A DNA stretch of 64,000 nucleotides from RYN-230 sp963770535 (GTDB taxonomy: Bacteria > Actinomycetota > Actinomycetes > Streptosporangiales > Streptosporangiaceae): NCBI GenBank assembly GCA_963770535.1, contig CAVYPZ010000003.1:2666001-2730000 (forward strand), given 5' to 3'. Within the stretch, counting starts at the first letter, position 1. Each line of letters opens with the position of its first letter. The notes under the pieces were generated by a model, which was not told the origin of the DNA, did not search any database, and was given only the letters and a program-made list of their open reading frames with translations. Positions 1-10,057 of this stretch are shown here, one piece after another. The position numbers and the translations under genes were made by a program.

Positions 1-33
1 GCCGCGCCACGTCGCCTCGTCGAGGAAGGTCAC
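1..33 (-). CDS. Aldehyde dehydrogenase, N-terminal fragment cut by the window edge
   Basis: Only the first eleven codons are in the window. They read VTFLDEATWRG from a GTG at 33, with a strong Shine-Dalgarno AAAGGAG (complement of 41-47) six bases upstream, so this is a convincing translation start. The peptide resembles the N-terminus of actinobacterial aldehyde dehydrogenases of the benzaldehyde-dehydrogenase type, which often begin with a similar FLD-ATW motif. The gene is divergent from the glutamine-synthetase-like gene. A dehydrogenase next to a glutamylating enzyme would fit amine catabolism, but this is inference and the identity rests on a very short stretch. Confidence 0.45.
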   Translation of the reverse strand, partial: MTFLDEATWRG

Positions 34-279
34 GGGGAACTCCTTTGATCACCGATGACGGGGAGTCCGGAACGGGACGTGCACCGGGACGGGTGTGCGG
101 CTTACGCACAGTAGTTCTATGGCCGAACGCTGCGAATCTAGGCGATGGCGGTTCCCGGTGTCAACGAGCAGGCGCGGGCCCTTCTGTCCTGGCCCGGGCG
201 CCCGAAAAATACGGAAAACGCCCGCTCTGCGCATTGCGCTGTACGAGGGGAGGCCGCACGTGCTACCTCTGTCCCATGA

Positions 280-1704
280 GTGACTACGAGCAGGCAGGCC
301 CCTCAGGCGCCGCGGACGATGACGCGGTCACCGCGGTCCTCGAGCGCGCTCACGCCGACGCAGGTTTCCCTCGTCAGGTTCCTGTACGCCGACCACGGCG
401 GCATCATCCGGGGCAAGGCCGCGTCGGCGGCCATGCTGCCATCGCGGCTGCGGACCGGGATCGGGCACACGGTCGCGATGATGGCCATGTCCATGCTGGA
501 TTCCCTGCAGCCGGTGGAGGGGATGGGCCCGGTCGGGGAGGTCCGCATCATGCCGGACCCGTCCACGTTCGTGGCCCTCCCGTACGCGCCGGGCGCCGGG
601 GCGATGCTGTCCGACCTGGTTCAGCCCGGCGGCGAGCCCTGGGACGGCTGCTCGCGCACGTTCCTGAAGCTGGCCATCGCAGACCTGGCCACCGAGGGTT
701 ATGCGGTGCACGCGTCGTTCGAGCCCGAGTTCACCCTGGGCCGCCGGGAAACCCCCCCGGGTGGCGGCCCGGACCGGCTCGTCCCGGTGGACGACAGCCT
801 CTGCTACTCCTCCACAGGGTTCGCGCTGGCCCACGACTTCACGATGGACCTGCTGGCGGCCCTGCAGGATCAGGGCCTCCAGGTCGAGAGCTACTACCCC
901 GAACTCGGCCACGGCCAGCAGGAGATGACGGTCCGGCACGCCCCCGCGCTGCGCGCGGCCGACAATCACGTGCTGTACCGGGAGACGGTCCGCGGCGTCG
1001 CGTTCCGCCGCGGCCTGTGGGCCAGCCTGGCCCCCAAGCCCGTGCCTGACCAGGCGGGCAACGGCACCCATCTGCACGTGTCGCTGACCGACCTGGGGCC
1101 CGATGGCCAGCCTGGGCAGCACCAGGTGTTCTATGACCCGGATGACGAGTACCAGCTGTCCGCCACCGGCTACCACTTCATCGGGGGCCTGCTCGCCCAC
1201 CTGCCCGCGCTGGTCGCGCTTACCTGCGCCAGCGCCAACTCCTACCGCCGGCTGGCCCCGCAGATGTGGAGCAGCGCCTTCACCGTGTACGGCCTGGACA
1301 ACCGCGAGGCGGCGGTGCGTATCTGCTCGCCCATGCTCGGCGACGCGGCGGGCACGGTGAACCTGGAGCTCAAGCCGTCGGATTCGAGCGCCAACCCTTA
1401 CCTCGCCCTCGGCGCCGTGATCCACGCCGGGCTGGACGGCATCCGGCGCAAGCTGGACCCCGGCGACGCCGTGAACGTCGATCCGGCCATTCTCACCGGC
1501 GCCGAGCGGGAGGCCCGGGGCGCGCACCGGCTGCCGGATTCCCTCACCGCGGCCCTGGACGCGCTGGAAGCCGACGACCTCCTGATGGAGGCGCTCGGCC
1601 CGCTGCGGCGCCGGGCCTACCTGGCGGTGAAGCGCTCGGAAGCCGCCGCGTTCGCCGGCAGCGACGTGGTGTGGGAGTGCTTCGAGCACTTCACCAAGAT
1701 CTGA
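280..1704 (+). CDS. Glutamine synthetase family protein (gamma-glutamyl-amine ligase type / FluG C-terminal half)
   Basis: The 474-residue product carries the glutamine synthetase fold: an N-terminal beta-grasp segment with FLYADHGGIIRGK (about 34-46), the metal-binding EPEFTL motif (E148, E150), AGNGTHLHVSL, and the C-terminal arginine-rich loop WSSAFTVYGLDNREAAVRI followed by ELKPSDSSANPYLALGAV. Family members ligate glutamate to ammonia or to amines such as polyamines or ethanolamine; the substrate cannot be told here. The amidohydrolase gene starts 107 bases downstream in the same direction, as in split FluG proteins. The first 28 residues are Arg/Ser/Pro-rich and look unnatural. An ATG at 276 in another frame gives MSDYEQAGPSGAADDD and then VTAVLERAHADA, which would join VSLVRFLY if one base near 364 were extra. 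So the true start may be 276 with a sequence frameshift. Confidence 0.85.
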   Translation: MTTSRQAPQAPRTMTRSPRSSSALTPTQVSLVRFLYADHGGIIRGKAASAAMLPSRLRTGIGHTVAMMAMSMLDSLQPVEGMGPVGEVRIMPDPSTFVALPYAPGAGAMLSDLVQPGGEPWDGCSRTFLKLAIADLATEGYAVHASFEPEFTLGRRETPPGGGPDRLVPVDDSLCYSSTGFALAHDFTMDLLAALQDQGLQVESYYPELGHGQQEMTVRHAPALRAADNHVLYRETVRGVAFRRGLWASLAPKPVPDQAGNGTHLHVSLTDLGPDGQPGQHQVFYDPDDEYQLSATGYHFIGGLLAHLPALVALTCASANSYRRLAPQMWSSAFTVYGLDNREAAVRICSPMLGDAAGTVNLELKPSDSSANPYLALGAVIHAGLDGIRRKLDPGDAVNVDPAILTGAEREARGAHRLPDSLTAALDALEADDLLMEALGPLRRRAYLAVKRSEAAAFAGSDVVWECFEHFTKI

Positions 1705-1811
1705 AGCCGACTTTTCCGGCGGACGGTGCGCCTTTCCGGGGTCTTCTGACCGTTCCGGCGCAGCGGTCCGCGGGAAAGGTGGGCGGGAGAGGCCAGTGTG
1801 AGGGGGCCAGT

Positions 1812-2975
1812 GTGACTGGAGCTGACTCGCCGCCGGCCGGGGCCGGGCTGCTAGACCCCGGGATCGGCGCGCTCGCGCTCATCGACCATCACGTTCACCC
1901 GGCTCTGGCGGCGGAGACCGGCGCGGCCGAGTTCGAGCAGCTGATCACCGAGTCGGACCGGCCGCTGCCGGACGGGCTGTCCCAGTTCGACTCCCAGGTG
2001 GGCGTGGCTGTCCGGCGCTGGTGCGCGCCGGTCCTGGGCCTGGAGCCGTTTGCCTCGCCCGCCGACTACCTGGCCCGGCGTTCCGCCCTGGGCCCGGCCG
2101 AGGTCACCCGGCGGCTCCTGCGGGCCAGCGGGACCGCTCATTTCCTGCTCGACACCGGCTACGTGCGCCCGGGCCTGCTCGACCTGCCCGGGATGCGGGA
2201 AGCGGCCGGCGCCCGTGCCGACGAGGTCGTCCGGCTGGAAAGCGTCGCGGAGCAGGCGGTGCTGGACGGCGACGGCACCGCGGCCGGGTTCGCGGCCCGC
2301 TTCGCTGCGGCCCTGTCCCTCCGGACCGCCGGCGCCAAGGGCCTCAAGAGCATCGTCGGCTACCGGTTCGGCCTCGACTTCGATCCGGGGCCGCCCGCCG
2401 CGGCCGAGGTGACCGCGGCGGCGGGTGCCTGGCTGCGGCAGATCCAGGCCACCGGCCGGGTCCGGGCCGAGGACCCGGTGCTGCTGCGCCACCTGCTGTG
2501 GACAGGGCTGGAGCTGGGGCTGCCCCTGCAGCTGCACACCGGATTCGGGGATCCAGATGCGGACCTGCGCCGCTGCGACCCGCTGCTGCTGCGGGGCTTC
2601 CTGCGGCGCACCGAGCCGGCCGGGGTCCCCATCATGCTGCTGCACTGCTACCCGTTCCACCGTGGCGCGGGCTACCTGGCCCAGGCGTACCCCCACGTGT
2701 ACCTGGACGTCGGGCTGGCCATCAACTACACCGGCGCCCGGGCCGCCGCCGTCGTGGCCGAGTCCCTGGAACTGGCGCCGTTCGGCAAGCTCCTGTTCTC
2801 CTCCGACGCCTGGGGACCGCCGGAACTGCATTACCTGGGTGCCCTGCTGTGGCGCCGCGCGACGGCCCGGGTGCTCGGCGGATGGGTAGCTGACGGCGAC
2901 TGGAGCCGCTCCGACGCGCTCCGGGTCGCGGAGATGGTCGGGGCGGGCAACGCCCGCCGCGTGTACCGCCTCTGA
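1812..2975 (+). CDS. Amidohydrolase family protein (FluG N-terminal half-like)
   Basis: This is a 387-residue TIM-barrel metal-dependent hydrolase of the amidohydrolase-2 type. Visible metal-site elements are HHVHP near the N-terminus, LQLHTGFGD, MLLHCYPFH and LLFSSDAWGPPEL near the end. GTG 1812 is chosen because AGGGGG (1801-1806) lies five bases upstream and the family-like sequence begins shortly after; the open frame extends further upstream only over the glutamine-synthetase gene. Fungal FluG proteins join such a domain to a glutamine synthetase domain, and here the two are adjacent separate genes in the same order of transcription. The reaction is not known from sequence; hydrolysis or decarboxylation of an amine-derived acid is plausible. 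Confidence 0.82.
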   Translation: MTGADSPPAGAGLLDPGIGALALIDHHVHPALAAETGAAEFEQLITESDRPLPDGLSQFDSQVGVAVRRWCAPVLGLEPFASPADYLARRSALGPAEVTRRLLRASGTAHFLLDTGYVRPGLLDLPGMREAAGARADEVVRLESVAEQAVLDGDGTAAGFAARFAAALSLRTAGAKGLKSIVGYRFGLDFDPGPPAAAEVTAAAGAWLRQIQATGRVRAEDPVLLRHLLWTGLELGLPLQLHTGFGDPDADLRRCDPLLLRGFLRRTEPAGVPIMLLHCYPFHRGAGYLAQAYPHVYLDVGLAINYTGARAAAVVAESLELAPFGKLLFSSDAWGPPELHYLGALLWRRATARVLGGWVADGDWSRSDALRVAEMVGAGNARRVYRL

Positions 2976-3009
2976 CGCCGATACTCCTAAGTCTTATAGT
3001 AACTTAAAG

Positions 3010-3025
3010 TGTGATGAAAATCACT
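3010..3025. promoter_or_regulatory. CRP/FNR-like dyad upstream of the MHYT gene
   Basis: In an AT-rich patch the sequence TGTGA-N6-TCACT forms a dyad (GTGAT 3011-3015 and ATCAC 3020-3024). It matches the TGTGA-N6-TCACA consensus of CRP-family regulators in all but the last base. It lies about 190 bases before the MHYT start. The match is seen directly; binding by a Crp/Fnr protein is inferred. Confidence 0.4.
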
Positions 3026-3104
3026 CTCCGCTCATGTCACCAATTGAGAGCGTGGCATTACTAGGCGTTCACCGATATGGCAGGGTGAATGGCTGGAAAT
3101 GGGG

Positions 3105-3195
3105 CCGGGGCCGGGCCGGTGGCGGGCCGGTGGCGGGCCGGGCCGGGCCGGGCCGGTGGCGGGCCCGGGCCGGTAGCCGCCCGGGCCGGTGGCGG
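3105..3195. repeat. G/C-only minisatellite before the MHYT gene
   Basis: Nearly pure G and C sequence in which GGCCGGTGGCGGG or close variants recur four times (around 3113, 3126, 3152 and 3184) with GGGCC runs between. It occupies the space between the AT-rich promoter patch and the MHYT ribosome-binding site, so it would be in the 5' untranslated region. Confidence 0.7.
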
Positions 3196-3215
3196 GGCAG
3201 GGAGGGCCAGGCACA

Positions 3216-4091
3216 GTGGTGCATGTCAACAACTTCACGTACGGTCCGCTCACGCCGGTGCTCGGCTTCGTGATGTCGAGCCTGGGCTGCTTCCTGGGCC
3301 TGCGCGCCGCGACGCGCGCGCGGGCCTCGCAGGGGGCGCCACGGGTGCGGTGGCTCCTGCTGGCCACGGTGTCGATCGCGACCACGGGGATCTGGGTCAT
3401 GCACTTCGTGGCCATGCTGGGATTCACGATCCCCGGGCAGACAATCACGTACAGCGTGCCCGTCACCGTCCTGTCGATGCTCATCGCCGTGATCGTGGTG
3501 GGCATCGGCCTGCTGATCGTCGGGTTCGGCAGCTCGGGCTGGCGGACCCTGCTCCTGGGCGGGCTGATCATCGGGTTCGGCGTGGCGAGCATGCATTACA
3601 TCGGCATGGCCGCGATGAGGATGCCGGACACGGTCCGCTACAACAACGCCCTGGTCGTGCTCTCGGTGGTCATCGCCGTGGTGGCGGGCACCGCCGCCCT
3701 GTGGGCCGCGCTGCGGCTGGCCACGGTCGGCTCCACCCTCATCGCGTCGCTGATCATGGGCGTGGCGGTCAGCGGCATGCACTACACGGGCATCGCCGCC
3801 ATGCACGTGTACGGCACCCAGGACCCCGGCATGCTGGCCGGGATGTCCGGGGGCGTCAGCGCGCAGGCGTTCCTGCTCCCGCTCATCATCGGCATCAGCA
3901 TCCTGGCCTTCGTGCTCACGGTGATCATCTCGCTGTCACCCACCGAGGCGGAGATGCGCGAGGACGCCGCGCTGATGGCGCACCTGGCCGGCCGGGTGCC
4001 GGACCCCCCCGCGGGGGCAGGCCGGCCCGGCAGCCCGGGACAGGAGCCCGCCGATCCCGCCGCCGGCCGCTGGTTCCGGCCGGGACCGTAA
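3216..4091 (+). CDS. MHYT-domain integral membrane sensor
   Basis: The 291-residue product is almost entirely hydrophobic, with about seven membrane segments, and carries the hallmark repeats MHFVAML, MHYIGMAAM and MHYTGIAAM. In the MHYT family these Met/His/Tyr motifs lie at the membrane face and are proposed to bind a metal, perhaps copper, and to sense oxygen, CO or NO. Family members are often fused to GGDEF/EAL or kinase domains; here there is none, only a short Pro-rich cytoplasmic tail. GTG 3216 is preferred because GGAGGG (3201-3206) is nine bases upstream; GTG 3219 is equally possible and GTG 3189 lies in the GC repeat. The output partner is not evident from the neighbours. Confidence 0.82.
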   Translation: MVHVNNFTYGPLTPVLGFVMSSLGCFLGLRAATRARASQGAPRVRWLLLATVSIATTGIWVMHFVAMLGFTIPGQTITYSVPVTVLSMLIAVIVVGIGLLIVGFGSSGWRTLLLGGLIIGFGVASMHYIGMAAMRMPDTVRYNNALVVLSVVIAVVAGTAALWAALRLATVGSTLIASLIMGVAVSGMHYTGIAAMHVYGTQDPGMLAGMSGGVSAQAFLLPLIIGISILAFVLTVIISLSPTEAEMREDAALMAHLAGRVPDPPAGAGRPGSPGQEPADPAAGRWFRPGP

Positions 4092-4110
4092 CCGGCCGCT
4101 GGTCTTTTTT
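4077..4110 (+). terminator. Probable intrinsic terminator of the MHYT gene
   Basis: CGGCCGG (4077-4083) pairs with CCGGCCG (4092-4098) over a loop that contains the stop codon, and six T residues follow at 4105-4110. A T-run is rare in this GC-rich window. The rest of 4111-4466 shows no convincing gene; a 12-base direct repeat (4063-4074 and 4092-4103) overlaps the stem. Confidence 0.4.
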
Positions 4111-4466
4111 CCCGCAGCCTTCACCCGCGGCGGGATCCCGTCCGGCCGCGCCGCGTCATGCGGGCGGCGGGCGTCTCACCTGTGCATATCCGGGCGCAAA
4201 TCGGGAATTGCTCTCCGGGACGGTGCCTGCGCACGGCCGGCGGGCGGCCGGGCTGCCGGTGGGCGCTGAGGCTGGCTGCCCGGGGAGCCTGGCGGTGGCC
4301 AGGGCACGGGCCGGAAAAGAACTGGGCCGGGGGACCGGGGCTGGGTAGATTGCAAAAGCCCGGCGGGCCGCGTATGGCGCCGGGGGCAGGCGGTGCCGGC
4401 CGCCGGTGAGCAGCCCCGCGCAGTAACGTCCCAAGCGGGGCAGGCCAGCTGAATGGGGGACGCCTG

Positions 4467-5381
4467 GTGACAACGGTGATCGCAGTGACCGCCGCCTTGC
4501 TGGCGGCGTTCTGCTTCGCCGTGGCCGCACTCGTGCAGCAGACCGTGGCCCGGGCGGCGGGGGCGGACGAGGCCATGCACCCCCGGCTGCTGCTCGACCT
4601 GGCCCGCCGGCCCCGCTGGCTGGCCGGGATCGGCCTGGACGCGCTGTCGTTCTTCATCCTGGCCCTCGCCCTGGCCTTCGGCCCGCTGGCCCTGGTCCAG
4701 CCGCTGGCCTCCCTGGACGTGCTGTTCGCGCTCCCGCTCATCGCCCGGCGGCAGGGCCGGCGGCTGACCGTGCACGACCGGGCCGGCGCGGTCACGGTGG
4801 CCGCCGGGATTGTCGTTTTCCTGGCCGTGGCCACGCCCAGCGGCGGGACGAAGGCACCCAGCCTCGGCGCGTGGGCCCCCGTATTCGTCGCGGTCGGGGC
4901 GCTCAGCGCGCTGACCGCCCTGGCCGGCCTGCGGGTCAGCGGGAAAGCCCGGGTCATCTGGCTGGCCGTGGCCGCGGGATCGGTGTACGGGGTGCTGGCC
5001 GCGCTGACGAAAGCCACCGTGGACGTGGTCGCCGTCCGGGGGGTGGGAGCCCTGGCTACCTGGGAACCCTGGGCCCTCCTGCTGTGCGGGATCGCGGGCG
5101 CCCTGCTCGGCCAGAGCGCGTACAGCTCCGGGGCGCTGTCCCTCAGCCTGCCCGTGCTGGACACGCTGGCCCCGATCGTGGCCGTGATCATCGGGGCCAC
5201 CGTCTTCGATGAGAAGCTCGCCTCCTCGGCCTGGCAGCTGGGCCTCCAGCTGGCCGGCGGCGCGCTCGCGGTGGCCGGCATCGCCATGCTCAGCCGCTCG
5301 TCGATCGTGGCCGCGGAGACCGTCAGCGGCCGGGAGCGGGCCCTGGCCAGGATGGGTGCGGCGGCGCTGGAGGGGGAGTGA
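4467..5381 (+). CDS. DMT-superfamily (EamA-like) membrane transporter
   Basis: A 304-residue protein made of about nine to ten hydrophobic helices in two halves. The first half ends near GIVVFLAVATPSGG and the second has ALTKATVDVVAV and PVLDTLAPIVAVIIG, the pattern of drug/metabolite transporters, which move small metabolites, amino acids or drugs across the plasma membrane. GTG 4467 follows GGGGGA with suitable spacing. The C-terminal tail (ETVSGRERALARMGAAALE) is cytoplasmic and not part of the fold. The gene is monocistronic in appearance; ftsH starts 37 bases after its stop. No substrate can be assigned. Confidence 0.75.
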   Translation: MTTVIAVTAALLAAFCFAVAALVQQTVARAAGADEAMHPRLLLDLARRPRWLAGIGLDALSFFILALALAFGPLALVQPLASLDVLFALPLIARRQGRRLTVHDRAGAVTVAAGIVVFLAVATPSGGTKAPSLGAWAPVFVAVGALSALTALAGLRVSGKARVIWLAVAAGSVYGVLAALTKATVDVVAVRGVGALATWEPWALLLCGIAGALLGQSAYSSGALSLSLPVLDTLAPIVAVIIGATVFDEKLASSAWQLGLQLAGGALAVAGIAMLSRSSIVAAETVSGRERALARMGAAALEGE

Positions 5382-5417
5382 TTACGCATACCCGGCGGCG
5401 CCGCGTAAGAATGACTC

Positions 5418-7538
<2,121 letters not shown>

Positions 7539-7579
7539 GTAGCTGGCGCATGGGCGGCTGACCCGATAGGCTCACGCCC

Positions 7580-7624
7580 ATGCGATCCAGCTACGTTCCC
7601 CGCCAGTGGTGGCGCCGCCGTTAG
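7580..7624 (+). CDS. trpL: trp leader peptide with tandem Trp codons
   Basis: A 14-codon reading frame, MRSSYVPRQWWRRR, starts at ATG 7580 and stops at TAG 7622. It has two adjacent TGG codons (7607-7612) and lies directly upstream of the anthranilate synthase gene. Short leader peptides with tandem Trp codons control trp genes by ribosome-mediated attenuation: a ribosome stalled for lack of charged tRNA-Trp lets an antiterminator form. Here CCGCC (7615-7619) can pair with GGCGG (7624-7628), CTGG (7632-7635) with CCAG (7653-7656), and a terminator-like hairpin follows at 7656-7687. Too short for ordinary gene calling. The ribosome-binding site is weak. Confidence 0.75.
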   Translation: MRSSYVPRQWWRRR

Positions 7625-7655
7625 GCGGTTGCTGGTTCGCGCACTCCCATAGCCA

Positions 7656-7687
7656 GAAGCGACCGTCCGGTTAACGGTGGTCGCTTC
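7656..7687 (+). terminator. trp attenuator hairpin
   Basis: GAAGCGACC (7656-7664) pairs perfectly with GGTCGCTTC (7679-7687); inside the loop CCG and CGG can also pair. No U-run follows, which is common for actinobacterial terminators. The upstream CCAG (7653-7656) that can pair with CTGG at 7632-7635 overlaps the base of this stem, giving the mutually exclusive fold expected of an attenuator. Confidence 0.6.
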
Positions 7688-7736
7688 ATGCGTTCGCCTG
7701 ATGCCGGCGCCACACCCACAGGAAGCAGGCGACCAG

Positions 7737-10034
7737 GTGGATCCGCAGCTCATCCAGCCGGCGGAGTTCGTCACGGCCGGTGGCGTCCATGTCACGCGCA
7801 CCGCCGAGCCGTTCAGCCCGGACATCCTCGCCGGCCTGACCCGGAGCGTCGATGAACGCCGAGGCGGCGTGCTCAGCTCCGGCATGGAGTATCCCGGGCG
7901 GTACAGCCGCTGGCACCTGGCCTACGTGGACCCGTGCGCGGAGATCGTGGCCCGGGGCCGGCGGATCGCGGTCCGGGCCCTGAACCCCCGGGGCGAGGTC
8001 CTGCTCCCGGTGCTGGGCGAGGCGCTGCTCCGGGCCGGCCAGCCGCTCGCGGGCCCCGAGGCGCGCGACCTGGGCGCGTGCGAGATCGAGGTGGTCATCC
8101 CCGAGCCCTCCGGGCTGGTCGCCGAGGAGGACCGGAGCCGGCGCCCCACCGTGTTCACGGCCCTGCGTGAGGTGATCGCCGCGTTCGCGGGGGACGATCC
8201 GCACCTCGGCCTGTACGGCGCGTTCGGCTACGACCTGGCCTTCCAGTTCGAGCCGGTCCGGCTCCGGCGCGACCGCCCCGGGTACCAGCGCGACCTGGTC
8301 CTGCACCTCCCCGACGAGCTGTACGCGCTGGACCGCAAGCGCGAATCGGCGGTCGTCTACCGCTACGAGTTCACGGTCGGGGGGACAAGCACCGCAGGGC
8401 TGCCCCGCCGGACGGCGCCGTCGCCGGTGCGGATGGCCAGCCACGGCAGCGGTTCCGTTGCGGAGAAAAATAACGGTGCCCCCGGGCCAGACGGGACTTT
8501 CCGTGCGCGCCCGGAACCGGGCGCGTTCGCGGAGGTCGTCCGGCAGGCCAAGGAGCGCTTCGCGCGCGGGGACCTGTTCGAGGTCGTGCCCAGCCACGTC
8601 TTCCGCGGCCGGTGCGACTCCCCGGCGGCCTTCTACGAGACGCTCCGGCAGGTAAATCCGGCTCCGTACGAGTTCTTCTTCAACCTCGGGGAAGGGGAGA
8701 GCCTGGTTGGCGCCTCGCCGGAAATGTATGTGCGGGTCAGCGGGGACCGGGTGGAGACGTGCCCGATCTCCGGCACGATCCGGCGGGGCGCCGACCCCCT
8801 GGGCGACGCCGAGAACATCCGCACCCTGCTCAACTCGGCCAAGGAAGAGTCCGAGCTGACCATGTGCACCGACGTGGACCGCAACGACAAGTCGCGGGTG
8901 TGCGTGCCGGGCAGCGTGACGGTCATCGGCCGGCGCCAGATCGAGATGTACAGCCGCCTGATCCACACCGTGGATCACATCGAGGGGCGGCTGCGGCCCG
9001 GCCTGGACGCGCTGGACGCGTTCCTGTCACACATGTGGGCGGTCACCGTGACCGGGGCGCCGAAGACCTGGGCCATGCAGTTCATCGAGGATCACGAGGA
9101 CGCGCCGCGCTGCTGGTACGGCGGGGCGGTCGGGGTCATCGGTTTCGACGGCAGCATGAACACCGGCCTCACCCTGCGCACCGCGCACATCCGCGACGGC
9201 GTGGCCGCGGTCCGGGCGGGCGCGACACTGCTGTTCGAATGCGACCCGGACGCCGAGGAGGCCGAAACCCACCTGAAGTCCCGGGCCCTGCTGGAGACGC
9301 TCGCCCAGGCCCAGGCCGCTCTGCGGGGCGGGGAGGAAGGGACCCGGCCCGATCCGGTCCCCGCGGCGGGCCGCCCGGCCGGGACGGGCCCGGCCGGGCG
9401 GCCCGGCCAGGGCCTGCGGGTCCTGCTGGTCGATCACCAGGACTCATTCGTGCACACGCTGGCCAGTTACTTCCGCCAGGAGGGTGCCGAAGTGATGACG
9501 CTGCGGGCGGGATTCCCGCCGTCCGCACTCGATGACTACCGGCCTGACCTGGTGGTGCTGTCGCCCGGGCCGGGTCAGCCGTCCGACTTCGGCTGCGACG
9601 CCCTGCTCACCGAGCTGGACGCCCGGGGGCTGCCCGCGTTCGGCGTCTGCCTCGGGATGCAGGCCATGGTGGAGCACGCGGGGGGAGAACTGGGCCTGCT
9701 CACCGAGCCCGCCCACGGCAAGCCGGGCCAGGTCCGGCGGGCCGTCGGCCTTGGCGACTCGGGGCTGCTCGCCGGGCTGCCGGAGGAGTTCACCGCGGGC
9801 CGCTATCACTCCCTGCACGCGGTGCCGGCGCACGTCAAGGGGGCGTTCGCGGTGACCGCCGTGACGCCGGACGGCGTGGTCATGGCCATCGAGGACGAGG
9901 CGGCGGGCCGGTGGGGCGTGCAGTTCCACCCGGAGTCCATCCTGTCCGCCTCGGGCCGGTCGGGCCATCAGGTCATCGCCAACCTGCTGCGGCTCTGCCA
10001 GGCCCGGGCCTCGGTCGCCGGGGTGGCCGGCTAG
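7737..10034 (+). CDS. trpE: Fused anthranilate synthase, TrpE(G)
   Basis: The protein (765 aa from GTG 7737) joins both anthranilate synthase subunits, which turn chorismate and glutamine into anthranilate, the first step to tryptophan. The chorismate-binding domain fills roughly residues 1-530 (VLSSGMEYPGRYSRW, PISGTIRRGADPLGD, TMCTDVDRNDKSRVC, FIEDHEDAPRCWYGG). A Gly/Pro linker follows, then a class I glutamine amidotransferase domain with the nucleophile motif FGVCLGMQAM and the VQFHPES His/Glu pair. The LLES feedback motif of ordinary TrpE is replaced by LSS, as in other fused enzymes. GTG 7737 is preferred because AGGAAG and AGG lie just upstream and the attenuator hairpin ends at 7687; ATG 7701 is an alternative. 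No other trp gene is nearby. Confidence 0.9.
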   Translation: MDPQLIQPAEFVTAGGVHVTRTAEPFSPDILAGLTRSVDERRGGVLSSGMEYPGRYSRWHLAYVDPCAEIVARGRRIAVRALNPRGEVLLPVLGEALLRAGQPLAGPEARDLGACEIEVVIPEPSGLVAEEDRSRRPTVFTALREVIAAFAGDDPHLGLYGAFGYDLAFQFEPVRLRRDRPGYQRDLVLHLPDELYALDRKRESAVVYRYEFTVGGTSTAGLPRRTAPSPVRMASHGSGSVAEKNNGAPGPDGTFRARPEPGAFAEVVRQAKERFARGDLFEVVPSHVFRGRCDSPAAFYETLRQVNPAPYEFFFNLGEGESLVGASPEMYVRVSGDRVETCPISGTIRRGADPLGDAENIRTLLNSAKEESELTMCTDVDRNDKSRVCVPGSVTVIGRRQIEMYSRLIHTVDHIEGRLRPGLDALDAFLSHMWAVTVTGAPKTWAMQFIEDHEDAPRCWYGGAVGVIGFDGSMNTGLTLRTAHIRDGVAAVRAGATLLFECDPDAEEAETHLKSRALLETLAQAQAALRGGEEGTRPDPVPAAGRPAGTGPAGRPGQGLRVLLVDHQDSFVHTLASYFRQEGAEVMTLRAGFPPSALDDYRPDLVVLSPGPGQPSDFGCDALLTELDARGLPAFGVCLGMQAMVEHAGGELGLLTEPAHGKPGQVRRAVGLGDSGLLAGLPEEFTAGRYHSLHAVPAHVKGAFAVTAVTPDGVVMAIEDEAAGRWGVQFHPESILSASGRSGHQVIANLLRLCQARASVAGVAG

Positions 10035-10057
10035 CTGTCCTGGCCGGCTAGCTGTCC
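10024..10057. repeat. 17-bp tandem duplication holding two stop codons
   Basis: TGGCCGGCTAGCTGTCC occurs twice in perfect tandem (10024-10040, 10041-10057). CTAG reads as a TAG stop on either strand: the first copy ends trpE(G) and the second ends the convergent sigma-factor gene. Confidence 0.85.

Noticed and set aside
3105..3195. Repeats as a mobile element or origin
   Set aside because: Simple G/C minisatellite without inverted ends, transposase or DnaA boxes.
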